Of a stretch of DNA of 64,000 nucleotides, positions 15,825 to 24,505 are shown in pieces. The DNA lies in IMG/VR virus record IMGVR_UViG_3300025423_000001, positions 23,119 through 87,118 of that record; one strand, written 5' to 3'. This DNA is from a virus. The position numbers and the translations under genes were made by a program. Each line of letters starts with the position of its first letter. Position 1 is the stretch's first letter. The notes under the pieces are model-generated. The model saw only the letters and a list, made by a program, of their open reading frames with translations. It made no database searches and was not told the origin of the DNA.

Positions 15825-16323
15825 CTATCTCTTGTTTAATGTGTTCCTCAATTCTCCCGTCTGCGGCTGAAGCCAGCAGGGCCTGATAATCGCTCCTCCA
15901 CAGCCCGTCAACGATGTATCGGCTGATGGTGACAGCATAGCTCTTGTGTGTCTTGTAATACAGCAGTGTGCTTTTAACCAGCACCGGATACTTGACACCC
16001 TCACGTTCCACCATCTTCCTGAAGGCTTTCATGGCAGGCTCGCTGTACTTGTTTAGGTCGTAGCTACCGTCTTTGCCTTCACAGCGCTGTGGCACTTCGG
16101 CTTCGAGGATGAACCTTGTGTACAAGGCTGGCCAATCAGTCGTGGAAGCGATAGCCGGCAAGGGGTGTTCTGCTACCACCGGGCCGCTCGGAAGCATCAC
16201 CAGTCCCGTCTCCAGCCCTGTCATCTCCTTCATGAACTTGGCCGTCACCTTGTACTTCCCCTTGATGCACACCATGTACTGGTTGTCCATCAGGTACTGA
16301 ACTGCTTGTTGTAGGTTGTTCAT
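15787..16323 (-). CDS. Hypothetical protein upstream of the DnaB-like helicase
   Basis: ATG 16323 (MNNLQQAVQYLMDNQYMV) gives 178 residues, mostly helical. It overlaps the helicase start by 38 bases. A gene immediately before and coupled to a replicative helicase could be a loader or fork component, but this is only positional inference. Its 5' third is overlapped by the zinc-ribbon gene in another frame. Confidence 0.7.
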   Translation of the reverse strand: MNNLQQAVQYLMDNQYMVCIKGKYKVTAKFMKEMTGLETGLVMLPSGPVVAEHPLPAIASTTDWPALYTRFILEAEVPQRCEGKDGSYDLNKYSEPAMKAFRKMVEREGVKYPVLVKSTLLYYKTHKSYAVTISRYIVDGLWRSDYQALLASAADGRIEEHIKQEIDGNTEFNRYRRG

Positions 16324-16510
16324 CTTCTTCGTCTGCGAGTTGTATGTCAGTAAGTGTATAACAATCCCACCAACGTTTTCGACACGAGTCACACTGTACA
16401 GGTAATGCCCTAGCATCCCAATCCATGTGCCCTGCTGAAATCTCTGAATTGTGACAGTAAGGGCAGTAAGTTGGGTCGGCTAAGTATGCTGCTTTTTGCT
16501 CTGGTGTCAT
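16136..16510 (-). CDS. Zinc-ribbon protein with long overlapping tail
   Basis: The N-terminal 60 residues form a four-cysteine zinc ribbon: YCPYCHNSEI at 15-24 and VQCDSCRKRWWDCY at about 38-51. The remaining 60 residues are Gly/Asp-rich and lie inside the next gene for 188 bases, so they may be incidental. The start overlaps the SF2 helicase stop (ATGA at 16510-16507). Possibly a small nucleic-acid or protein adaptor of the replisome. Confidence 0.65.
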   Translation of the reverse strand: MTPEQKAAYLADPTYCPYCHNSEISAGHMDWDARALPVQCDSCRKRWWDCYTLTDIQLADEEDEQPTTSSSVPDGQPVHGVHQGEVQGDGQVHEGDDRAGDGTGDASERPGGSRTPLAGYRFHD

Positions 16511-17730
16511 GCTGGTACGCTTTTGTGTGAGTAATATTTTACCTTCTGGGAATCAAACCCCTCTAAACTCTTCTCCAGCCATCTCTCATCGGCTGTGTTC
16601 TGTACAACCAGGATGTAGATGATTGCCTTTCCGTTAAGTCCCAGGCGGAGGTTCCTTCCCACTCTTTGGGTGATGGAACGCTCATTGCTGTCAACCTGAA
16701 TGACAAGGCTCTGGTCTAAGTCTGTAAAATTTATACCCTCATTCGCCGCGTTCACCACACCAAGTATATCCAGTTCCTTCTTGTTAAAGGCTGTGTAAGC
16801 TTGGCTATTACTCTTGCTATGGTACACGGCTTCCCCCAGTAACTCGTTGGCCTGGTCTATGCTTCCGCAGAATACCAGTGTCCTCTTGCCATCCCTGATA
16901 GCCTTAATGCAACGTGCGGCAAGGTTTGTTTTGGTAGCAGAGTTATAGATAAACCGGTTGCGTGCCATCGTGGCAAACATAGCCAGGTTGTCAAGCTTAG
17001 CTTTCTTAGCTGGTACAGGTTCTCTGGCAGCCAACATGCGCCACTTCTTTATCTGCTTCTCGAGGTACTCGTAGTGCTTGGCCTCCGTGGTCATGAAAGG
17101 CTTGTCCTTCGTACCAGCAAGGATGTTCTTCCGGCTGTCGTCCAGCACGGTTTGTATGACACGAATCTCGTAGTCCCGTATCATCCCATCGCTCACACCT
17201 TGGTCAAGGCTGTATGTGAAGACGACAGGGGCAATCTGGGCTATGATACGTGCTTTGTCTGGGTCACGCTTCGGGTCTGGGACGGTAGCAGTGAGGCCCA
17301 TCACGGCTTCTGCAAGATTGGCTGCCAAGAAGGTCACGAGGGTATTGACTCCGGTTTCCTTGAAGGCTTGGGCTGAGAGAGATGTGAGCCTATGTACCTC
17401 ATCGAGTATCACCAGCTTGTACTTCTTGCCCATCTCATTCTTGAGGGAAGCAAAGCAGATAGCTTTGACACCATCCCATAGAGGTTTTACACCCCAAGCT
17501 TCAAACTCAGTCGGCCAGTTTTCATCTCGCAACTTTTCAGTAGGCGTGACAATTAGCACAGGCTGCCCCTTACAAGCACAATCTTCTAACAGCCTTTTTA
17601 CCTCCATCACAGCTACCCTGCTCTTGCCAAACCCCGTCCCAGCCACGATACTCCCGACTCTACCAGCAGCGACCCACGCTGCGTGAGCCTGCTGCTGGAT
17701 TTCGTCCTTAACTTGGTTTACTGGCTTCAT
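16507..17730 (-). CDS. SF2 helicase (DEAD/DEAH-type)
   Basis: ATG 17730 gives 407 residues; the frame above is a shadow of the upstream small gene. It has Walker A AGTGFGKS (30-37), motif Ia LIVTPTEKL, DEVH box LDEVH (109-113), motif III MGLTATV and motif VI QRVGRNLRLG. The layout is that of phage SF2 enzymes such as T4 UvsW. It probably remodels forks or recombination intermediates. It sits between the 2OG-like gene and the DnaB-like group. Confidence 0.85.
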   Translation of the reverse strand: MKPVNQVKDEIQQQAHAAWVAAGRVGSIVAGTGFGKSRVAVMEVKRLLEDCACKGQPVLIVTPTEKLRDENWPTEFEAWGVKPLWDGVKAICFASLKNEMGKKYKLVILDEVHRLTSLSAQAFKETGVNTLVTFLAANLAEAVMGLTATVPDPKRDPDKARIIAQIAPVVFTYSLDQGVSDGMIRDYEIRVIQTVLDDSRKNILAGTKDKPFMTTEAKHYEYLEKQIKKWRMLAAREPVPAKKAKLDNLAMFATMARNRFIYNSATKTNLAARCIKAIRDGKRTLVFCGSIDQANELLGEAVYHSKSNSQAYTAFNKKELDILGVVNAANEGINFTDLDQSLVIQVDSNERSITQRVGRNLRLGLNGKAIIYILVVQNTADERWLEKSLEGFDSQKVKYYSHKSVPA

Positions 17731-17890
17731 TCTTTTGCTGTTTAAGTTCCTGCTTACGTTGTTTGGCTGCAGTGCGGAAATAAGCGTAATTGTACTCGTC
17801 AAAGCCAAATGCCTTACGAGCTTTCCATTCAAGCCAGTGTACGATGAACTGGCTGTCTACCCACCACGGTATGTAACGTTCCATCACCAT
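17708..17890 (-). CDS. Small basic protein (60 residues)
   Basis: It reads MVMERYIPWWVDSQF then an aromatic, helical middle and a Lys/Gln-rich tail. It overlaps the upstream gene by 7 bases and the SF2 start by 23, consistent with a packed operon. No family is recognised. Its codon pattern and composition look like a real protein rather than a shadow. Confidence 0.55.
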   Translation of the reverse strand: MVMERYIPWWVDSQFIVHWLEWKARKAFGFDEYNYAYFRTAAKQRKQELKQQKNEASKPS

Positions 17891-18570
17891 CCCTCCATAG
17901 GAAATTCGAGGTACACTTGTACCTGGTTCCTGATTTCGTTAGTAATCTGGTTCTGTCTGTCAGTGTTACGTGACAATCTGCCAAACCATCTCCAGCCGTT
18001 ACCTGTAGCCTTCACACCGCTGTGAAATGTCTGCCAGTCAAAGTACAGCAGTTTACCACTTGGGGATGAATACTCCTCAAGCTGGCCTTCAGCTATCAGT
18101 TTGTTTACCTCAAGGTGCCACCTGCGGTAGATAAGTTCTCCCTCAGGAATAGCTGGCATGGTACATTGACCAAGGGCAAACTTTGTGGGACAGATGTCTC
18201 CATTCACCAGCCCGAGAATATGTTCAGACTCGTAACGTGGATTATCGTAATCAGGCTGCCCGGCTGTGATGAAATGCTGTCCCGGTGGGATGGCTGGACG
18301 TGGTACGTCGTCATGGTGCCAACCTGGAATGGCTGGGTACCATCCCGGCATCAGCATGTGTACCCGGCTGTCAAACACTGCTGTTTCCCATCCTTCGGGA
18401 AGGGCATCTAAAAAGCAGCGTGTAACAACGCCCCCGTGTTCCTTAGCGTAGGCAACACTAGCGTTGAAAAACATGGGCTCACACTTGATAGTGTCTTGTG
18501 AGAAACCGCTGTAGAAAGTTCCAACCTCCTTCACGGAGGATATGAATACTTTGTCTGTTGTTGCTGCCAT
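17884..18570 (-). CDS. Conserved phage protein, possible Fe(II)/2-oxoglutarate oxygenase
   Basis: The 228-residue product has GWHHDDVPRP at about 83-92, which could supply an HxD metal pair. A later block, TFHSGVKATGNGWRWFGRLS (from about residue 182), could supply the distal His and the 2-oxoglutarate-binding Arg. The order HxD...H...R is that of the oxygenase superfamily, and phage members hydroxylate bases or proteins. I did not recognise a specific family, so this remains a hypothesis. It lies between the Dda-like helicase and SF2 helicase genes. Confidence 0.6.
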   Translation of the reverse strand: MAATTDKVFISSVKEVGTFYSGFSQDTIKCEPMFFNASVAYAKEHGGVVTRCFLDALPEGWETAVFDSRVHMLMPGWYPAIPGWHHDDVPRPAIPPGQHFITAGQPDYDNPRYESEHILGLVNGDICPTKFALGQCTMPAIPEGELIYRRWHLEVNKLIAEGQLEEYSSPSGKLLYFDWQTFHSGVKATGNGWRWFGRLSRNTDRQNQITNEIRNQVQVYLEFPMEGW

Positions 18571-18574
18571 AGCT

Positions 18575-20014
18575 TTAAGGTTCGATGAATAATGTGTTTC
18601 TAGCCCGTGTGCAGGCTACATAAAGTATTCTGTTACGTTCCTCAATGTTGCGGTTGTAGTCGATGTCCCACTTCAGCACAAGGCAGTTGTCGTACGTTGA
18701 GCCTTGGCTCTTGTGGCCAGTCAGGCAGTAGTTGTACTTGACCCATGCAAAGCTTTCAAGTACATTGAAGTACTGTCGCCATCTGGCAGCCTTGAACTGG
18801 TATGGAGCTTCAAGCGACCATGTGCGCATGTTGTTGAGAAGCCCGGTAAGACGGCTCTTGTCAGACTCGTGTATGATGGGTATAGTAGCACTTCTTTCTC
18901 TACCATCTGTATACCAGATGCCCTTGGCATAATAGCAGAGGAAGCTGTCAAGCCTCTTGGCTTGTGTTTCGTCATTGTACTCGACTTTCTTAGAGCCTGT
19001 ACTAAGGTTGACAACTTCTATCTCTTCGTTGCTGGTAATGATGTTCTTGGCGCTCAGTACGAACGGTGCATCCATTATCAGCCTCTCACCTTGCATAATG
19101 TCAGCCACATGGGCTTCATCACGGTAAATGATGTGCCGGATGATTTCATTGTACTTATCCACCGTTGTATTACGCCAAGCCACTACTTTCATGTAGTCTG
19201 GGTCATCTTCGAACTCCTTGCAGGCGAAGTATTCTTGCAGCAATGCTGTTTCTTCATCATCTGCATGGCTGATAAGCCTGATGCCTTCGCCGTTGTTCAG
19301 TAGGTGTTGGCTGGGTGTGAAAGAACCAGATTCATAGTCTGAACGTATGGCTGTGGCAAACTCAAGGATGGGGTTACCATCTTTCTGCCGCATGGTCTGG
19401 CTCAGCTCGGCCACTACAGCTCCCCACTTCTCCGCGTACAGGAAAGGAATGCTATCCTTTTCCTTAACTGGGGGAATTTGGGCTGGGTCACCAATAAACA
19501 CTACTTTCAGCCCTTTCTTCATCCATGGCACCATCCTGTCAAACAACTCCTTGGCCAGCATACTTGTCTCATCAAGAAATAGCACTTCCAAGTCTGCGAT
19601 AGGCTCTTCACCAGCTTTGAGCTTGTCTGGGATGTAGATACGCTTACCAGTGAGGTGGTCTGTGTTTTCTTTCAGTGCCAAAGCACTGTGTAGTGTACGG
19701 TAATCCACCCCCAGAATACCTTGCCGCTTTAGCACTTTCACAGCCTTATGGGTCGGCGCACACACCCCTATCGGGCCAATCCTTAACGTTTTCAAGCTGT
19801 CCACCAGCTTACCGACGGTGACACTCTTACCAGTGCCGGCAAAGCCCTTCAGCACTGCAAACGGGGCCGGTGTACTACCCGTGAGGTAAGAGAGTAGCTT
19901 GGTGTGTGCTTCTTGCTGGTGCGGGGTTAGTGTGATTTCCGGCACGGCGGGGGCTGGAGTTGAGGAACTTAGCTGGATATTCCCTGGCTGGATTAAGTCT
20001 GTTGTAATGCTCAT
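18575..20014 (-). CDS. SF1B helicase, Dda/RecD2-like
   Basis: The 479-residue product has Walker A KGFAGTGKS (56-64), motif Ia CAPTHKAVKVL, Walker B FLDETSM, motif III IGDPAQIPPV, and the C-terminal motifs LTGHKSQGSTYDN and YVACTRARN. This is the Dda/RecD-like 5'-3' helicase layout, used in T4 for origin opening and clearing proteins from DNA. An N-terminal extension of about 30 residues is Pro/Ser-rich. The preceding small gene overlaps it by 140 bases. Confidence 0.9.
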   Translation of the reverse strand: MSITTDLIQPGNIQLSSSTPAPAVPEITLTPHQQEAHTKLLSYLTGSTPAPFAVLKGFAGTGKSVTVGKLVDSLKTLRIGPIGVCAPTHKAVKVLKRQGILGVDYRTLHSALALKENTDHLTGKRIYIPDKLKAGEEPIADLEVLFLDETSMLAKELFDRMVPWMKKGLKVVFIGDPAQIPPVKEKDSIPFLYAEKWGAVVAELSQTMRQKDGNPILEFATAIRSDYESGSFTPSQHLLNNGEGIRLISHADDEETALLQEYFACKEFEDDPDYMKVVAWRNTTVDKYNEIIRHIIYRDEAHVADIMQGERLIMDAPFVLSAKNIITSNEEIEVVNLSTGSKKVEYNDETQAKRLDSFLCYYAKGIWYTDGRERSATIPIIHESDKSRLTGLLNNMRTWSLEAPYQFKAARWRQYFNVLESFAWVKYNYCLTGHKSQGSTYDNCLVLKWDIDYNRNIEERNRILYVACTRARNTLFIEP

Positions 20015-20318
20015 GTAGGAATGCTTTTAAGTCGGATTTACGAATGAAATAAATGCCGGGCTCCATTGGGTGTTCAGCCTCTTTGTTCTCAAAGTAGCCT
20101 TTGGCCCTCACCATCACAGCAAATCCTGTGAGTCTTTTGGCTCTGGCCACGCTACTGTCTGTGCATTCAAGCAAGAATGCATAACCTTCTTCAAGTTTGT
20201 CTTGACATGCATCACAGGTGTGTTCTTTACCCCTGCCACAGCAACGGCACGACGGGTCTAAGGTTTCTACTTTAATGAACTTCTGTGTCTTGGGCAGAGT
20301 GTGTGTTGAGGTTTCCAT
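19875..20318 (-). CDS. Cysteine-rich zinc-binding small protein
   Basis: The 147-residue product has CRCCGRGKEHTCDAC at about 24-38, a likely zinc knuckle, followed by a helix and a beta segment YAFLLECTDSS, and RKSDLKAFLHEHY near 93-105. The last 40 residues lie over the helicase gene in another frame and look non-specific. It sits between dNMP kinase and helicase. Function is unknown. Confidence 0.65.
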   Translation of the reverse strand: METSTHTLPKTQKFIKVETLDPSCRCCGRGKEHTCDACQDKLEEGYAFLLECTDSSVARAKRLTGFAVMVRAKGYFENKEAEHPMEPGIYFIRKSDLKAFLHEHYNRLNPAREYPAKFLNSSPRRAGNHTNPAPARSTHQATLLPHG

Positions 20319-20322
20319 TTCG

Positions 20323-21132
20323 TTAAATGTTTAGAGATTTAAGTATAGATGCAACTTGTTCTGAGAGCTCTTCAATAGTACCATTATTGTCAATGGTGTA
20401 GTCGAACTGGACGTTATCAAGGGCTGTTTCAGATGGATGTTGATTAGCTGGCTGGCCACGGTTAACCCTGATTGTCACACCCCCAGCATCTTTCACTGCA
20501 GTTAATTCATTCAGGAAACGTGTGTCTGTGATAACCCAATTAGGGAAAATCATAAAACCAACTGCTTTATACTGACTCATCAACGCATTCACCCAAGTGT
20601 TCACATGTAAGCCATTCCTGACAGCATCAGTGCCAAGGCGTTGAAGGAATTCACGGCCTGTCATTGGGCGGTGTACTACTTCAAACTTGTCAGGCTCAAA
20701 CACGGATAAACGATACTTTTCAGCGTCTTCTCGTGTGTCAAATGGCTTATAGGTTGAGAGATATTTTCCTTCAAACTTTCCAGACACAACCTTAAGCCCC
20801 CAAGCAAACCATTTAACAGGTAGTTCCATCTTCTTGAACTCGTCTGTATACAAGAACTGCTCGTCCATACCCAGCAGGATAGCTGCCACCTTGCGCAAAG
20901 CTGTGGCCCACTTACGGATTTGCCAATCCGATAACGTCCAGCTACTTGCTGTATCAAAGTCAATTCTTCCCCAACCCTCAATATGGTTGGCCATAACCCA
21001 AACTTTCACAGACTGGTGTTTATTTAGTTCCTCAAGCTTGATGTTATGCTTGTGCATCCAAGTATGGTACTGGATAATCTTGCCCACTGTATCCTTGCCT
21101 GAGCCGGCATAGCCCGATAGTGATATTATCAT
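20323..21132 (-). CDS. Deoxynucleoside monophosphate kinase
   Basis: The 269-residue product starts with a P-loop, ISLSGYAGSGKDTVGK, and contains TGREFLQRLGTDAVRNGL and VITDTRFLNE, features shared with T4 gp1-type dNMP kinases. These phosphorylate dNMPs to dNDPs using ATP and feed phage DNA synthesis. The C-terminus QFDYTIDNNGTIEEL is typical of the family end. The nearby ThyX stub and MazG suggest a wider nucleotide-supply module. Confidence 0.85.
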   Translation of the reverse strand: MIISLSGYAGSGKDTVGKIIQYHTWMHKHNIKLEELNKHQSVKVWVMANHIEGWGRIDFDTASSWTLSDWQIRKWATALRKVAAILLGMDEQFLYTDEFKKMELPVKWFAWGLKVVSGKFEGKYLSTYKPFDTREDAEKYRLSVFEPDKFEVVHRPMTGREFLQRLGTDAVRNGLHVNTWVNALMSQYKAVGFMIFPNWVITDTRFLNELTAVKDAGGVTIRVNRGQPANQHPSETALDNVQFDYTIDNNGTIEELSEQVASILKSLNI

Positions 21133-21164
21133 CTTACATTAGTTTGTGAAGCTTTAGGCTCTGT

Positions 21165-21299
21165 TCAAGCTTTAGGCTTCTGTGATTGTAATTTCTTAAT
21201 AAGCAGCTGCTCCATTTGTAGCTGCCTAAGGCTTTTGCGGTTGTGCATGTTGAACAAAGCAATTACATGCCCGTTCAAGCTTGAAAGATTGCTTGCCAT
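21165..21299 (-). CDS. Possible very small protein (44 residues)
   Basis: A short frame begins MASNLSSLNGHVIALFNMHN and continues with a Lys/Gln-rich helix to a stop at 21165. It starts 11 bases after the DNA polymerase gene end and fills the 178-base gap before the kinase gene. Its helical, amphipathic composition is reasonable, but length and lack of homology leave it uncertain. Confidence 0.4.
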   Translation of the reverse strand: MASNLSSLNGHVIALFNMHNRKSLRQLQMEQLLIKKLQSQKPKA

Positions 21300-21310
21300 G
21301 GTAATTAAGT

Positions 21311-23485
21311 TTAAGACCAACGGTCTGTAATTGTTGTATCTGTTTTAAGTATGCTTGAAGTGATTATCTCAGCTGCAGCTTCTTCCATTAGCCTTGATTG
21401 GATGGGTGCCCAGGTTTCTGCGTAGTCTTCCCTGGCTGCGGTATCAAGTGAGTCGTGGACTTCCATCTTTAACTGTACAAGATTGGACAATTTGTTGTCA
21501 TGGATATAGTTGTACACTTTAGTCATAGACAGCTTGAGAATATCTCCTGCACTGCCTTGGACTGGGGTGTTTTTACTTGCGCGTTCAATCTCCCCCAATC
21601 CGCCATGGAATTGAGCTCCTTGCAGGTGCGCATCAATAAATCGTATGTAGAATTTATGGTTAGGGAACCAACGTCTACGGTAGTACGGCTTGATAGTTTG
21701 GATGTAGCCTTTCTCGCAGCCAAACCTTCCAAAATAATCCAGCACAGCTTTCAGCTTGGGTAAGGCTGTGAAGTAGTCGTTGATTATCTGCATAGCCTCT
21801 GGTACCGGTATACGGAGAGTAGATGCCAGCTTAAAATGGCCACCGCCGTAGATAAGCATGAAGTTCACAGTCTTAGTGGCCGTTCTCATATACTTATGGC
21901 GTTTACAGGAGCATTTGTGCTTGGAAATCTTACCATCCTTGTCTGTCTTGTAATAGGCACAATCACGTTCAGCAGCATCCTTCCATTTCTTTTGAAACAC
22001 TACCTCGGCTACAGAGCTGTGCAAGTCCTGGCCCTTCTCCAATGCCTCAAGCCAAATAGGCTCTTTGGACAGGAAGGCTACAATTACCAATTCTTCACTC
22101 ACAAAGTCTGTGCTTACCCATTTCCATCCTGCTGGCAGAATGAAAGCATTCTTGTACTTGGTACCCACGGCTTCCTTCTTTGGCAGTTGTTGAAGATTGG
22201 GAGAACTACTACTTGTCCGCCCGGTACTCAGCACTTGCCTGAAGCGTGTGCGCACCTTACCATCCGGCTCCACATATTTGGCCAACCAAGCTTCACCAAA
22301 GGCTGTGATAAGTTTATCTGTATCCTTGTACTCTTCATAGTCAGCCACTATTGGATGGCTCGTCCTGCCAAGGCTTTCAGCTGACAAGTCTGTCACCTTT
22401 TCCACACACTGGATGATGGGGAGCACCTGAGCCACACTGCCCCAGTTGATGGTGGGAGTACCAGCCGGCACAAGCTGTTGGTTGGCTATTAGGTATTCCC
22501 GGTGGTTATCCATCAAGTCTTTTGTCACCTCTGACGTGTCCCCATCCAGGTAATACGGCAGCCAATGCGGCACCGGCTCCTGGGCTTTAAGCTTGTTACT
22601 CTGCCAGCGTTGAAGCACGGCTTTGGACGTACCGGGCAAGTCTGGGTAGATGTCAGCAAACATTTGTGACTTCTGCTTGGGGGATGCCCAATTGAGCAAC
22701 AGCCTGTCCTTGGTATGGATGTACCCCAGCTCTAAGGCTTTAGTGTAGAATGGCTCCTGATTGAGCCAATCATTTAGCTTAGTTTGTGCCGCGGCCACTA
22801 AGGGTTCAACCTCAGCTTGCAGGCTCTTCCACCACGGCTGGTCAATTTCCATTCCATGGTACACCATCTCGGCAAAGGCTGGCACACAGTTGTTCTCCAG
22901 CTCTACTACCTTGTCAAAAGTGCCGTATTCCAATCTCACAGCCTGCTCACGGATGGCTTTACGTATGTTGGCCAAGTGTTTCACGTCTTGTGCAGCATAC
23001 ACCACCTTCTCAGGCGTGAGTATGTTGTCACCGAACGCTGTCTGCTGGCTCTTGTCAAGTACAATTTGCAGGTAGCGAAAACATACATCGTCAAGGCCAT
23101 AGCCTACTTCATGCTCGCCTCCCTGCAACACCATCTCTGCCAACATAGTGTCATACACATTCTGAATACGTATACCGTGAAATAGCATTACCACACATTC
23201 AAACTGGGCATTGTGGATGAGCTTGGTCAAGCGTTTGGCTTCGAGAGCCTGTTTGATAAGCACCTTCTGGCTGTCATTTAGCCCACTCCATTGAAGTACC
23301 CATTCCGTCCCTTGCCAACCAAACTGTACAGTAATGACTTGCTTGTCACACCACCAGTCGGATGGATTGGTTTCGATGTCGAATTCTACCTCCAGCAGCT
23401 TCACTACCCAATCCACAAAGTCTTTCCAGTTGCCAGGATTATAGCCCGGCTTCCATTCTGTGGGGTTGCCTATCACGTACGTCAT
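21311..23485 (-). CDS. Family A DNA polymerase with 3'-5' exonuclease domain
   Basis: ATG 23485 (MTYVIGNPTEW) gives 724 residues, close to T7 gp5. The N-terminal DEDD exonuclease has FDIETN (35-40), NAQFE and YAAQDVKHL. The polymerase domain has STGRTSSSSPNLQQLP, motif A STDFVSEEL, motif B RTATKTVNFMLIYGGG, and motif C EVHDSLD at about 675-681. The motif C residue after HD is Ser where most enzymes have Glu. A Cys/His-rich insertion (HKCSCKRHKY) precedes motif B. It lacks a 5' nuclease domain, which the FEN gene supplies. This should be the replicative polymerase. Confidence 0.92.
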   Translation of the reverse strand: MTYVIGNPTEWKPGYNPGNWKDFVDWVVKLLEVEFDIETNPSDWWCDKQVITVQFGWQGTEWVLQWSGLNDSQKVLIKQALEAKRLTKLIHNAQFECVVMLFHGIRIQNVYDTMLAEMVLQGGEHEVGYGLDDVCFRYLQIVLDKSQQTAFGDNILTPEKVVYAAQDVKHLANIRKAIREQAVRLEYGTFDKVVELENNCVPAFAEMVYHGMEIDQPWWKSLQAEVEPLVAAAQTKLNDWLNQEPFYTKALELGYIHTKDRLLLNWASPKQKSQMFADIYPDLPGTSKAVLQRWQSNKLKAQEPVPHWLPYYLDGDTSEVTKDLMDNHREYLIANQQLVPAGTPTINWGSVAQVLPIIQCVEKVTDLSAESLGRTSHPIVADYEEYKDTDKLITAFGEAWLAKYVEPDGKVRTRFRQVLSTGRTSSSSPNLQQLPKKEAVGTKYKNAFILPAGWKWVSTDFVSEELVIVAFLSKEPIWLEALEKGQDLHSSVAEVVFQKKWKDAAERDCAYYKTDKDGKISKHKCSCKRHKYMRTATKTVNFMLIYGGGHFKLASTLRIPVPEAMQIINDYFTALPKLKAVLDYFGRFGCEKGYIQTIKPYYRRRWFPNHKFYIRFIDAHLQGAQFHGGLGEIERASKNTPVQGSAGDILKLSMTKVYNYIHDNKLSNLVQLKMEVHDSLDTAAREDYAETWAPIQSRLMEEAAAEIITSSILKTDTTITDRWS

Positions 23486-23924
23486 ACTCTTCGTGTTCAA
23501 TCATGAATAATTCAGGCTCAGGTACACTGTCGTACCGCCTGTCCTCGTCTTCTTGGTAGCCCAGCCTGGCCACGACATACACATAGAACCCAAACTCGTC
23601 TATGTACCCCTCATCGTCAATCCTCACACGCTGCCTATCTTCAAGCTGTGAGCGCCTCTGCCCTGCGGCTATGGCCCGCTCGTCTGTCTCTGACAGTATA
23701 GGGCTGTGGGATACAATGGTGTAGATGTGTATGTCAGGGTCGGCTGCAAGCTGTTGCTTTAGTTTCTCCGGGTCTGGTACGGCCTTACGTGTGTAGGCTG
23801 CATACCGTACGTTGGACAGCTTACCGTGCATCGGCGTGTACCAGTTCGGCCCTACCAGCGGTGGGGGATTTCTTACCTCCCGGAGGATTACCTTTTCCCT
23901 GTCGGCTGTCATCACTGTTACCAT
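23439..23924 (-). CDS. Hypothetical acidic protein upstream of DNA polymerase
   Basis: The 161-residue product is rich in Arg, Glu and Asp, especially in its second half (YQEDEDRRYDS). No domain is recognised. It overlaps the polymerase start by 47 bases and is itself overlapped by the gene upstream by 104 bases, suggesting coupled translation. A polymerase accessory role is possible but unsupported. Confidence 0.65.
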   Translation of the reverse strand: MVTVMTADREKVILREVRNPPPLVGPNWYTPMHGKLSNVRYAAYTRKAVPDPEKLKQQLAADPDIHIYTIVSHSPILSETDERAIAAGQRRSQLEDRQRVRIDDEGYIDEFGFYVYVVARLGYQEDEDRRYDSVPEPELFMIEHEEYDVRDRQPHRMEAGL

Positions 23925-24135
23925 ACAACCTCCCTTTTAAGTAGTTAAGCAATGTCATGGCCACCTTGTAAGGCATGACTTCCACCAGCCTGTATAGCAG
24001 TGTGGCCTTAGCCCTGTCAGTTAGCCCTTCAAATTGGCCTACTACCAGCTCAAAGTCCATGTAGCTTGTATGTACTGCATGTTCCGTCCCCAGCTGGTCT
24101 TGGGGCTCTTTCTTACGTTTCAAAAATCCAAACAT
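23821..24135 (-). CDS. Hypothetical small protein
   Basis: The 104-residue product starts MFGFLKRKKEPQDQ and contains a helical region RAKATLLYRLVEVMPYKVAM. The C-terminal 30 residues, Gly/Lys-rich, overlap the next gene. No family is recognised. It follows the 24161-24505 gene by 25 bases in the same operon. Confidence 0.65.
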   Translation of the reverse strand: MFGFLKRKKEPQDQLGTEHAVHTSYMDFELVVGQFEGLTDRAKATLLYRLVEVMPYKVAMTLLNYLKGRLYGNSDDSRQGKGNPPGGKKSPTAGRAELVHADAR

Positions 24136-24160
24136 CTGTGTCGTTTAATCTGTCAATCAA

Positions 24161-24505
24161 TTACCCCAAGTCTATGTCCTTAGGCTCGCGGGCAGCGTAT
24201 ATCCTGTCTTGCATTTTGCTTACAGCCCTGTCCTTCTTGGCCTCTGCAACCCGGTGCAGTATGCGCCTTATAAAGCCTGTAGGCACCAATACCTTTTCCC
24301 CAAACTTCATTTCAGGGGCCATGATGTCTGCTACTTGGCGTTTGCGACCCTTAGTAGTCTTACGGTTGTTGGATGGCAAAGTCTGCTTGATAAGTCTACG
24401 CTGTGCGCGGTTGGGGTGCTCATGTGTGTAAGCCAATCCTACAGATGGCTTTAACTCTTTAATCTCCTTGTGGCTCAGTGGCCTGTTGGTTTGTGTCTTT
24501 TCCAT
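24161..24505 (-). CDS. Hypothetical basic protein
   Basis: The 114-residue product is strongly basic, with NRAQRRLIKQ, NNRKTTKGRKRQ and HRVAEAKKDRAV. The NRAQRR segment recalls short basic motifs seen in many phage nucleic-acid-associated proteins. It probably binds DNA or RNA, or sits on an acidic partner. Its start overlaps the upstream gene by 47 bases. Confidence 0.65.
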   Translation of the reverse strand: MEKTQTNRPLSHKEIKELKPSVGLAYTHEHPNRAQRRLIKQTLPSNNRKTTKGRKRQVADIMAPEMKFGEKVLVPTGFIRRILHRVAEAKKDRAVSKMQDRIYAAREPKDIDLG

